Position numbers and translations under genes: made by a program. Below are positions 1 through 7,922 of a DNA stretch of 18,843 nucleotides, piece after piece (positions within the stretch are counted from its first letter, which is position 1; each line of letters opens with the position of its first letter). The DNA is from Stephanodiscus triporus. Lineage: Eukaryota; Bacillariophyta; Thalassiosirophyceae; Thalassiosirales; Thalassiosiraceae. A model generated the notes under the pieces. It searched no databases. It was not told the origin of the DNA and saw only the letters and a program-made list of their open reading frames with translations. The DNA lies in assembly GCA_036939755.1 (NCBI GenBank), contig JALLAZ010000238.1, positions 1-18,843 of the forward strand, in the 5' to 3' direction.

Positions 1-654
1 CGCAAGCGTAAGTATTGCGACTGGGGCGGAAGTCACCGCGAGGCGACGTACGAGATGACGGGCCGCGCGAGCAGGGTGAGCAACGAGAGCAACGGGTACA
101 GCAGCAACGAGGAGAGCGGGTAGGGAGTAGGAGTCTACTCATCACATCATTTCATAGAATCGTAGCATCATTTTTATTACTAGTAACACGCGTATTACTA
201 TGGTAACATACTTCTTTGTAACATTAATGTAACGTAGCTAAGTTTGTAACATGTCACAGGATTCCCTCAACTCCAATCCACTTCATGACGGAATTCATCT
301 GATGAACCCCGCGCTTTTGGGGTCCGAAACTCACGTAAGTAGAAACTGGTACTACTACTATCTACCACACGTACTTACTCCTTCACAGTTTCTACGTAGG
401 GCCCAAAAGGCTGGTCAAGCATCACAAACACATGGTAACCATACCGTTTACGGTAGTAGAGTAAGTAGTAGTGTACCTTACGCTTTCAACAGGTAGGTGC
501 GGGGTGGCAGAAGCCTCGCTGGAGAGAACTCACGACGCCGACCGACGCCCCATACTTAAACCAACCCGCATCTTCCGATCATTATTTGACATTGCAAAAC
601 CGCTCGCACATCCATAGCAGCGCGCAATCATCGACATCGTTAATAAAATTCGTC
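1..654. other. Non-coding region upstream of the golgin
   Basis: No gene is recognised here. Short ORFs exist, including one with a real ATG at 251-496, but their products are compositionally odd and have no recognisable motif. The stretch holds GTAAC/GTAAGTAG-like short motifs, a near-palindrome centred on ACGCGT at 181-200, and a larger imperfect inverted repeat at about 310-414 (listed separately). The part nearest 655 would contain the golgin promoter and 5' UTR. No clear TATA box was identified. Confidence 0.5.
310..414. repeat. Imperfect inverted repeat (hairpin)
   Basis: The left arm 334-348 (key bases GTAGAAACTG with a small bulge) is complementary to the right arm 386-397 (CAGTTTCTACG). 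An outer pair of arms, CTTTTGGGG near 314-322 and GGGCCCAAAAGG at 399-410, extends the stem after an unpaired internal loop. The 37-base loop is rich in GTA/TAC triplets. The left arm contains GTAAGT and the right arm begins after CACAG, so the element also resembles a 54-base intron (335-388). It could be a MITE-like remnant or simply a hairpin. Its function is unknown. Confidence 0.5.
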
Positions 655-3600
655 ATGTGGGGTTTCTCGTTCGACGAGATCGCCCGCCGAGCCCAGGAGG
701 AGGCGGCCAAGCTCGCGGTGCGTTGTTTTTATCGTCTGTTCGTTTTCGCGCATCATTTTCACTATTCCGTCCTCGTCTGACCCTTTATTTCCTTCTCATT
801 CCCCCCCTCCCATCCCCCCTTTCTACTTCAGGAGCAAGCGTCGACAACAATCGGCAGTCATCAGGGCATGTTCAATCTCGACGCCATGCACCCCGACGGC
901 CCTTCCCCCTTCCCCTCCTCCTCCTCCGCCGCCTCCTCCTCCCACGCCGCTGCCTCCGCCGGCTTCTCCACCCCCGTCGCGTCCTCGTCCTCGTCCATGT
1001 ACAAAAACCACGACGACGACGACGCCGCGGCCCGTCCGTTCCACACGGAACCCGCCAAGACGACGGGCTGGAGGGAGGGCGTCGCCGTCGTCAATCCGCT
1101 CGTGGCGGTAACGACGCCGGCGGCCGTGGCGAGGAAATTGCACATCGATGACGAAGACGCCAACGATTTCGATGACTTCGATTCGTGGGGGGAGGGGGAC
1201 GAGACGACGGGGGAAGGGCGAGGGGGGGAGAGCGAGGAGGAAAGGAAGAGGAAGGAGGAGGAGGAGGAGGAGGCGGCAGAAGATGCCCGAGAACGAGAGC
1301 GACTTGTGGAGAAGAGGCTCGCGGCGGAGGCGGAGTCGGCAAGAGTGGAGGCCGAGCGTCTTGAGCGGGAGAGACTGGCCGCCCAGGCGGAAGTGGCAAG
1401 AATGGAGGCCGAGCGTGACGAGCGGGAAAGACTGGCCGCTGAGATCGAGGCGGCGAGAGTGGAGGCCGAGCGTATCGAGCGGGAGAGACTGGCCGCCCAG
1501 GCGGAAGTGGCAAGAATTGAGGCCAAGCGTATCGAGCAGGAAAAACTGGCCGCTGAGATCGAGGTGGCGAGAGAGGAGGTCGAGCGTATTGAGCGGGAGA
1601 GGTTGGCCGCCGAGGCAGAGTCGGCGAGAGTGAAGGCCGAGTGTATTGAGCGGGAGAGACTGGCTGCCGAGACTGAGGCAGCAAGTAAGGAGGCTGAGCG
1701 TGTTGATAGGGAAAGACTGGCAGCTGAGACGGAGGCAGCGAAAATGGAGACCGAACGTCTGGAGCGGGAGAGACTGGCCGCTGAGATGGAGGCATCGAAA
1801 ATGGAGGCAGAACGTCTGGAGCTGGAGAGACAGGCCGCCAAGTCTGAGCTGGCCAGAGAGGAGGCGGAACGTCTGGCAGAACGTCTGGAGCTGGAGAGAC
1901 TGGCCGCCGAGTCTGAGCTGGCCAGCGAGGAGGCGGAACGTCTGGAGCTGGAGAGACTGGCCGCTGAGATGGAGGCAGCAAATATGGAGGCCGAGAGACT
2001 GGCCGCTGAGGCAGAGGTGGCCAGAAAGGAGGCCGAGCATCTCGAGAGGGAGAGACTGGCCGCCAAGGCAGAGGCGGCCAGAGTGGAGGCCGAATTTCTG
2101 GAGGAAGAGAGACTGGCAGCGGAAGCAGAGGCCGCTAAAAGCATAGCTTTAGAAGAGGAGAGGTTAGTTTTGGAAGAGGCTATGGAAGTTGAAGCCTCTG
2201 AGAGAGCAAAGCAAGCTGAACTGGACAGGCTCAAATTCGAGAGAATTGAGCGAGAAGCATTCATGGCTGAGGAGGTTGAGGCACAACGATTAGAACGAGA
2301 AACGTTCAAAGCAGGGCAATCTGTGGGTTTAGTCCAGGATAAAATTTTTGAATCCCCGCAGAGGGATAAGCTAGATCAGCAGGAATCACATCAAAATGAT
2401 CATACTGAAGCATTGCGCGATGGTGGCGGAAATGATGACATAGATGGGCTCTACAATAATGATGAATTTGATGACATGTATGGTGATGATGATTCAGATG
2501 ATGAACCTGATGAAGATCATTCAAACCACGTGTCGATCGAGGTCAAAGAAAGTAATACGGAGGAAAATAATATCGAAAATAACGTTGAGAATGATCAAAA
2601 TTCTCAGGAAAATACTGTTTCCGTTGACGAGAACCCTGCCATGCCGGAGAAGAAGCCGGAACAGAGTCACTCCGACGAGGAGTCACTCTCTCTTGAACCT
2701 GCCACAGCCGAAACTAGTTTCTTTGATGCTGCAGCGGCGGCAACATCAATGTTTCAATCATCGAAATTATTTGAAGTGTCCAAGTCAGCTTCCATGTTTT
2801 CGTGGGGTTATAACGTCAGCAATGAGACACCCGCTGAGATGATTGTCCCCGTTTCAGAGACAGCGCTGAATACTATCACAGAAATCAAATCTGATAATCC
2901 AACTGAATTAAGTGGTCAAGTTAGAGAAGGGGTCGAGACCGTAACCACGCTACAAGTGAAAAAGGCTGATGATCAAAATTCATCTGGAACACCCTCACTC
3001 AATGAACAACATGTGCCCCAACATATGCTGGACAAGTTTATGCACCAGCTTGAACGCATAACTGAAAGTCATCAATTAGAATTGGATGAATTACAGCGAA
3101 CGCATACCGTAGAAATTGATCGGTTAACGAGTGAACTCCTAAATGAGCGAGAAAATAAGAAAAAGTCCTCGGCCAGAGACGATGTTGCGTCGCAAGATAA
3201 ATTCCTGAAGCAGATGAGAGATCTTGAAAAGAAGTTTGCTGGCACAATCAAGGAGCAAGAAAGTGAGCTCCGTAATGTGAAGCAACGTAACAGCGAAATG
3301 GAGTTGAAGCTAAACACCCTGAATCGGGATGTTTCCAAGCTCACCAAGATAGTTGATGAGCGGTGAGTGATGTGTTTAACTGATGTGCATCTCTCTGTTG
3401 TGCTGTGTAATGGGGATACATTTCAGTAATTAATCTTGTTTGACATGAATTGCGAATATTAGGGATGACGAAATTTGTAAGTTGAAGCAAGGCTACGGAA
3501 ACACTATGATGCAAGTAGAAGGTCAAGTCAAAACCAGGACCGAAGAAATCTACAAAAAGGACAATGAGATCTATGAATTGAAAGTGAGTTTCTATGATAC

Positions 3601-5367
3601 TCAAGCAACGACTATTATTCCTTGTTTTTTTTCTACTATGTCGTCAAACAAAATAATCCCGTGGATTCACTTCCTTTATTCTTCTAGAAATCTGTCTCAT
3701 CCTTGCAGGCAGAACTCGACACTACAGCGGATGCTTACAACACATTGAAGGCAAGAGCGAAAGCTGTCGCATCAGAATTAAAGGATCGCAGAATAGAAGT
3801 TAGAACTTTGTCGTCACGGAATGAAGAACTGGCATCGTCCAATGCATCGTTCGAGACGCAGCTCAGTAATCTCCGAGCATTGGTAAATCAACACGAGCTA
3901 ACCATCGTCTACAAAGACAAAGACATTGACACGTTGAATGAAAAGATAAAAGAGATGGGTAAAGAAATCGAAAAAGGAAAAGATAGATCGTTGCAGGATC
4001 GAAGCGTCGGCGAAAAGGCAATCGCATCCTACAAACGTAAGGCGCAGGAGGCTCTTGCTGCGGCGAACGCTAGACTGGCGGCTGCCAACCAAGCGAGAGA
4101 AGAAGCCGAAAGTGATGCGAAGAATGCAAGGTCGGCGTCAGATGATGCAGTTGAGCGTGCGAGAGTTGCAGAAATAAAAAGGTCGGAGGCTGAGCTAAAG
4201 GCGAGCAAGGTCAACGCGCAGCTAGAATTCGAGCAGATGGCATCATCCAAAGATATAAGCCAATTGAAGGAATTTGTTGAGAGTTTGAAGGATACCGTGA
4301 GTTCGTTGCGGGCCGAGTTGGAAGATGCCACTGAGAAAAGAGTAGAGCTTGTTGCGGAATTAGAGCAGCTGAACTCCGATTTGTCCGAACAGAAGGAGAA
4401 GAATGCCGACCTTCGCGATCATATGATTCAAACCAACATAATATGCGAATCGTTACAAAAAGAGGTCAGTGATCTGAATGAAGAAGTGCAGCGTAGTTCC
4501 GCAGTGGCGTTCAAACGCGCCAAGGACAACGGCGAGGCTTCGATCGTAGAGAACCATGCCGATATTAGGAGCTTCTCCAACCTTTCCGTGAATGGAGTCG
4601 CCATGGATCGACAGGAATCCGACGGCACAATCATAATGCTGCAACAAGAACTGCAGGGGGCCAACGAGGCAATCGCGGAGTTGAAGCTTGCCCTGCGCAC
4701 TGCATTATTAGAACGGGCCGATAATGACTATGCCCGAGATAAGACCGTCTCCATCAGGGGTGCTGAAGCCCTGCACGGTGGCGGTGGCAGTGGCGGTGGA
4801 GGCGAATCCAACACTGGGAACGAGAGCACTCCGCTGTTTTTCGCCATCGAGAAACAGAACGAGCTGAAGACGGCACGGGACGAAATCAACCGCCTCGCGA
4901 ACATGCTCGGCGACGCCGAGTGCTCCAAGCAGGAGGCGTACGACGCGATGGAGGATATGAGACAGAAGATGGAAGAGGCCAATTCGAGACTTCTGCGCTA
5001 TGAGAGGCTGGGAATGAAGTCGGCTCGGACTCAAAATTCCCACCATTCCAATTACGGTCCCTTCCGGAGCAATGCATTGGGAGGGCACTCCGCCGTCCTC
5101 GGCGACGACTTGAGAACGCTTCAAGCAGGCAGCGACAGCTCCGTAAACCTCGAATACCTTAAGAATATCATGCTCAGTTTCCTCACCGCCACCACCTTGG
5201 CAGATAGGCGTAAGCTGGTGCCGGTCGTGGCGACGGTGTTGTGCCTCACCCCGGAGGAACAGGCCCAAGCCATCAGGTCCGTGGAGCGGACCGCCGGCCT
5301 AACGGGCGTGGCATCTTCGTTCTGGGAAAATATCGAGAGCAAGGCTCACAACTTGACTGGAATATGA
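655..5367 (+). CDS. GRIP-domain golgin, long coiled-coil trans-Golgi tether
   Basis: Four exons are inferred: 655-717, 832-3362, 3463-3583 and 3688-5367. The introns begin GTGCGT, GTGAGT and GTGAGT and end in AG. The phases match and give 1464 residues. An alternative acceptor would start exon 4 at 3709 (1457 residues). The protein starts with a short amphipathic segment ([21 protein letters not shown]). A Ser/Ala-rich stretch follows, then a charged 19-residue repeat (about residues 182-465), an acidic Asp-rich segment (about 550-585) and long coiled coils. The last 75 residues contain a GRIP-like domain with [21 protein letters not shown] and LTPEEQ. The tyrosine at 5155-5157 matches the conserved GRIP tyrosine that contacts Arl1 in known golgins. 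By family knowledge it acts as a vesicle tether on trans-Golgi membranes through an Arl-type GTPase. The GRIP call is strong; the orthology to a particular golgin is open. The ATG at 655 is preferred because no upstream in-frame ATG exists. Confidence 0.85.
1312..2163 (+). repeat. 57-base (19-residue) tandem repeat in the golgin
   Basis: About 15 units of 19 codons each, with consensus [19 protein letters not shown], run head to tail inside golgin exon 2. One unit is longer by four residues (around 1861-1890) and one is shorter (around 1975-1998). Units differ at many positions, so the array is old or diverging. The E/R/K/A-rich, proline-free composition predicts continuous alpha helix. Nineteen is not a multiple of the coiled-coil heptad, so the helix could be a stable single charged helix instead of a canonical coil. 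Several other frames stay open across the array only because of its composition. Confidence 0.85.
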
Positions 5368-5585
5368 AAGCGCTGGGGCAATACAATGATTTTTTGTAGC
5401 ACCTTGACCTAGTCTTTCACATGCACATATGATAATACTAAGAGTCAGGATGCGTTCACAAAATTTAGTAGGATTTTAGCCCTTGCAAAAAAAATTTCCC
5501 AGTCATTCTACCTATCGTCCTCGCCATACGCACGGATCCACGTTCAATTTTCCAATTCACGCATTGCCGAAGAAAAGTACTACGA
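5368..5585. other. Spacer between convergent genes
   Basis: This 218-base spacer separates the 3' ends of the golgin (+) and the DP-motif protein (-), so both transcripts should end here. An A-rich run lies at 5487-5496. No gene or repeat is recognised. Confidence 0.5.
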
Positions 5586-6302
5586 TTAGTCATCTTCCGA
5601 CAGATCGTCCAACCCGGCCAAAGTCCCCGAGTCGTCGTCGCCGAAGGCATCCCCCAAATTGCTCCCGCCCATACCCGACATCATCCCACCCATCCCCCCA
5701 CCCATGCTAGCGATCTGGCCCATGATCTTTTCAATGTCCTCCTCTCCCAGGCTCCTCATCGCGTCAACCATGCTCCCCATCATCATCCTCCACTTATAGG
5801 GATCCTCGATCAGTTCCCTCAACCCCTCCCACCCCCCCGGGAACGATTGTCCGACCTGCCCCTTCAACTGCTCGAGCATCATCCGTACCATGACATTATC
5901 CCCATTCTCCATCTCGTTCAACGCCGACAAGAGCGACGTCCTCATCGCCTCGAGGGACGCCTCCATCTTCGCCGGGTCGTTCATCATCTCCCGTACCTGC
6001 GGCGACGAGAGCAGGCTCATCATCTGCTCCATCGTCTGCTGGATCTGCTCAGGGCCGGGCGGGGGCTGGTTCAGCATATCAGACAGGCCGCCCATGCCGG
6101 GGAGGTTCATCCCTGAGAAGAGGGAGCCGAGGAAGTCGTCCCCCGGCCCAGACGACGACCCGTCCGATCCCCCCCGGAGAAGGATGGCGGGACGGGGGGA
6201 TCCGGTCACGTACCCGACGCCGCGACGACGACGGTGAGGCCCGTTGGCAGCGTCCGCGGCGACCAACAAACTCACCGTGAGGAGGAATGAGGATGACCTC
6301 AT
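5586..6302 (-). CDS. Secreted Met/Gly-rich protein with STI1-like DP motifs
   Basis: This is a single-exon gene of 238 residues with its ATG at 6302. The N-terminus (MRSSSFLLTVSLLVAADAANG) has signal-peptide form: short, basic, then hydrophobic, with small residues at about 16-20. It lacks an obvious Phe-type plastid transit motif. The mature part has an RRRR patch and LLRGG, then two segments resembling STI1/DP units. One lies at residues 93-120 (SLLSSPQVREMMNDP) and one at 157-184 (LRELIEDPYKWRMMM). A Met/Gly run occupies 196-214, and the C-terminus is acidic and ends SEDD. STI1-type DP modules in Hop/STI1 and Tic40 bind hydrophobic clients or Hsp70 partners, so a secretory-compartment co-chaperone role is conceivable. 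That is inference from weak motifs. The gene is convergent with the golgin and its promoter would lie above 6302. Confidence 0.6.
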   Translation of the reverse strand: MRSSSFLLTVSLLVAADAANGPHRRRRGVGYVTGSPRPAILLRGGSDGSSSGPGDDFLGSLFSGMNLPGMGGLSDMLNQPPPGPEQIQQTMEQMMSLLSSPQVREMMNDPAKMEASLEAMRTSLLSALNEMENGDNVMVRMMLEQLKGQVGQSFPGGWEGLRELIEDPYKWRMMMGSMVDAMRSLGEEDIEKIMGQIASMGGGMGGMMSGMGGSNLGDAFGDDDSGTLAGLDDLSEDD

Positions 6303-6510
6303 ATTTTATTCTATTAAAGGAGGTGAGGAGTTAATGATCCAGCAAAGGTTGGGAGCGGCCGGCGGGGCTCTGGTCTTTGGTGGGATAGGTTGTACTCTAA
6401 AAAATCTCTCGCGCCACGCGGAGCAGATTTTATTTGTTATTTGTGTAGGTAAGTAGATACATAAAACTTTGTAGTAATAAATATTATTGTGTCCTTTCTT
6501 TAGTGTAGTT

Positions 6511-6546
6511 ATCAGGAGATTCCGGGTTCGAATCCCGGGCGGGATT
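6511..6546 (+). pseudogene. 3' half of a tRNA-Arg (lost 5' half)
   Basis: The 36 bases are identical to the 3' exon of the complete tRNA-Arg at 6619-6654: last anticodon-loop base, anticodon 3' strand TCAGG, T-arm with GGTTCGAATCC (B box) and acceptor strand GCGGGAT. No matching 5' half is present in the preceding 200 bases, so this is the truncated first member of the tandem cluster. Confidence 0.8.
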
Positions 6547-6552
6547 CTAGAC

Positions 6553-6654
6553 GTCCCGTTGGCCCAACGGTAAGGCGCCTGACTACGGAACTTCCTTTTC
6601 ACACACTGAACGATAGCAATCAGGAGATTCCGGGTTCGAATCCCGGGCGGGATT
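6553..6654 (+). tRNA. trnR-ACG: tRNA-Arg (anticodon ACG) with a 30-base intron
   Basis: The 5' exon is 6553-6588 and the 3' exon 6619-6654. The acceptor stem pairs GTCCCGT with GCGGGAT (two G-U pairs). The D-arm is GCC/GGC and matches the A box. The anticodon stem is CCTGA/TCAGG around the loop CTACGGA, giving anticodon ACG at 6585-6587. The T-arm is CCGGG-TTCGAAT-CCCGG and matches the B box. The 30-base intron (6589-6618) sits directly after position 37, the canonical place for eukaryotic nuclear tRNA introns. The general layout matches the eukaryotic Arg family reading CGN codons. An oddity is the base after the acceptor, which would make a U73 discriminator. No T-run follows until about 6717-6723, so a transcript could run into the next unit. 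Confidence 0.85.
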
Positions 6655-6660
6655 ATCTAT

Positions 6661-6843
6661 GTCCCGTTGGCCCAACGGTAAGGCGCCTGACTACGGTCTA
6701 ATCAACTGTGAGTGAAATTTTTTGGTCATGTTTGCCATGCAAATGGTAAGGCGCCTGACTACGGAACTTCCTTTTCACACACCTGAGTAAAGTTGTGAAC
6801 AATAGCGATCAGGACATTACGGGTTCGAATCCCGGACGGGATT
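6661..6843 (+). pseudogene. Rearranged tRNA-Arg copy split by a repeat
   Basis: A perfect 5' half (6661-6696) runs up to the base after the anticodon. It then joins a 47-base repeat (6697-6743). Next comes a second, truncated 5' half starting in the D-loop (6744-6764), a 43-base version of the tRNA intron (6765-6807) and a 3' half (6808-6843). The 3' acceptor strand ACGGGAT pairs fully with the 5' half's GTCCCGT, allowing a terminal G-U pair, but the T-stem has an A-G mismatch. If spliced from the first 5' half, the intron would be 111 bases. A pseudogene is more likely, although a long intron is possible. Confidence 0.65.
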
Positions 6844-7151
6844 ATCTATGTCCCGTTGGCCCAATGGTAAGGCGCCCTACGGTCCAATCAACTATGAGTG
6901 AAACTTTTTGATCATGTTTGCCATGCATGACTACGGTCCAATCAACTATGAGTGAAACTTTTTGATCATATGTTTGCCATCCAGCCTACTATTTGCAGAA
7001 GATACGATGTATTAGTAGGGTCTGAGTACATTAAGACATAATAGTACACCAACTATGAGTGAAACTTTTTGATCATGTTTGCCATCCAGCCTACCGCTCT
7101 TTGTTAGAAGTTGTGGTGTATTAGGTCTGAGCACATTAAGTCATAGTACAC
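6697..7151 (+). repeat. Repeat R: short units in the tRNA cluster, then a tandem array of about 110 bases
   Basis: A core (AATCAACTATGAGTGAAAC then TTTTTGATCATGTTTGCCAT) occurs at 6697-6743, 6883-6927, 6937-6980 and 7050-7085. The first three copies each follow CTACGG, the end of the tRNA 5' exon. The last two carry a longer tail (6981-7049 and 7086-7151) with CCAGCCTAC, GTATTAG, GTCTGAG and ACATTAAG, giving units of about 110 and 102 bases. Each core has a run of five or six Ts, which could stop RNA polymerase III. The last units resemble the 3' end of the broken coding sequence at 7141-7467 read on the minus strand. Confidence 0.75.
6850..6882 (+). pseudogene. 5' half of a tRNA-Arg joined to the repeat
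   Basis: The sequence matches the tRNA-Arg 5' exon, with one D-loop change and a three-base deletion in the anticodon stem (GGCGCC then CTACGG). It is followed at once by the R repeat, and no 3' half is found downstream. A further scrap of the anticodon region (TGACTACGG) recurs at 6928-6936 before the next repeat copy. Confidence 0.75.
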
Positions 7152-7467
7152 CCACTAACATAGCATCATTGTCACTCAACTCAACAGGGGAAACTTTTTG
7201 AACAGCTACAATCAAATCTTCTGCAAGCCAGGTAGATGAAGTAGGCAGAAAGCGCACGGTGACACCATCATAATAATTGCCGTTCACTAGGCCCGCTGAA
7301 GATGCTCATTAGCAGATCGGTCACCTGGTTGCCACCAATGCTGCAGAGCGTGTTCTGGTTCTGGAGTTTTATTATACCCTTGCCATTGGACTTGGGTATT
7401 GTACCAAATAAATATCCCAACCCCTCATACAGTCCTACATGGTCATAGTAGAAAGCTACCAGTTCTG
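7141..7467 (-). pseudogene. Frameshifted remnant of an unidentified protein-coding gene
   Basis: Read on the minus strand, 7467 to 7271 is open and gives a coding-like peptide (including LVAFYYDHVGLYEGLG and CSIGGNQVTDLLMSIFSG), then TGA at 7268-7270. A neighbouring frame takes over near 7295 and stays open to a TGA at 7141-7143 (including NYYDGVTVRFLPTSSTWLAEDL). The two peptides look like one protein broken by a one-base shift. A possible intron (7468-7517, GTAAGT to CACTACAG) lies just upstream, with a short further exon ending in WQL. I do not recognise the family. It lies about 450 bases downstream of the LRR gene's stop on the same strand but shows no LRR motif. Confidence 0.45.
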
Positions 7468-7530
7468 CTGTAGTGACAAAACAATTGAGTACCAGTGGAA
7501 AACCATACCATACTTACACAATTGCCATAA

Positions 7531-7922
7531 AATATTTTATTGTCTTAGCATGTCCTCAATACCCTAATGAAGAAATGTAGAACATCTGGGAAGAGTCAGA
7601 GGCTCACAAAAAGCTGCCCCTTGGCAAGCATCAATTTCTATCTCAGAGGTACAGTGGTGCACCGTCTGATATCTACATCTAAGGTAATATAGGAAGAATA
7701 TTCTATCATAAACAATGATTCAAAAACAACTCCTGTTTACACTGGACAATGTCCACAATTAATGTTTAATATTCAATGCAAAGACATTATGACATTTAGA
7801 TTCTCTAATACTCGTAAGCTCAAAAATTACTCGTGTGTGCAAGGCAAAGTGGATGGTATTTGATGAGTTATGTGAAAACAGTAGTTCAAGGTTAAAGTGT
7901 AAAACATCTGCCATAAAAAACA
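7531..7922. other. Gene-free stretch
   Basis: This 392-base AT-rich stretch lies between the broken coding remnant and the stop of the LRR gene. Only short ORFs without recognisable motifs are present. It probably holds the 3' UTR of the LRR gene and possibly decayed upstream exons of the remnant. Confidence 0.45.

Noticed and set aside
251..496. 81-codon plus-strand ORF with an ATG
   Set aside because: It spans the hairpin, shows odd composition (YYYY) and has no recognisable domain. The two possible splice-like sites inside are better explained by the inverted repeat.
586..654. Upstream extension of the golgin to 586
   Set aside because: It would start with TTG. The first ATG in frame is at 655.
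823..2309. Two long minus-strand ORFs (405 and 482 codons) and plus-strand frames at 1148-2146 opposite or beside the golgin
   Set aside because: They mirror the 57-base tandem repeat, are very biased in composition (Ser/Ala/Leu or Arg/Trp) and have no motifs. The golgin frame has exon structure and a GRIP domain.
6697..6807. Second tRNA copy as a functional gene with a 111-base intron
   Set aside because: It is not excluded, but the intron would contain a truncated duplicate of the 5' half and the T-stem has a mismatch, so a rearranged pseudogene is more likely.
6511..7151. tRNA-derived SINE
   Set aside because: A SINE would have a full tRNA head followed by a body and tail in each copy. 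Here the tRNA pieces are broken at the intron and the repeat also occurs without them. A genome-wide copy count would settle it.
6511..7151. CRISPR-like array
   Set aside because: Units are long, unequal and tRNA-derived, with no unique spacers of constant length.
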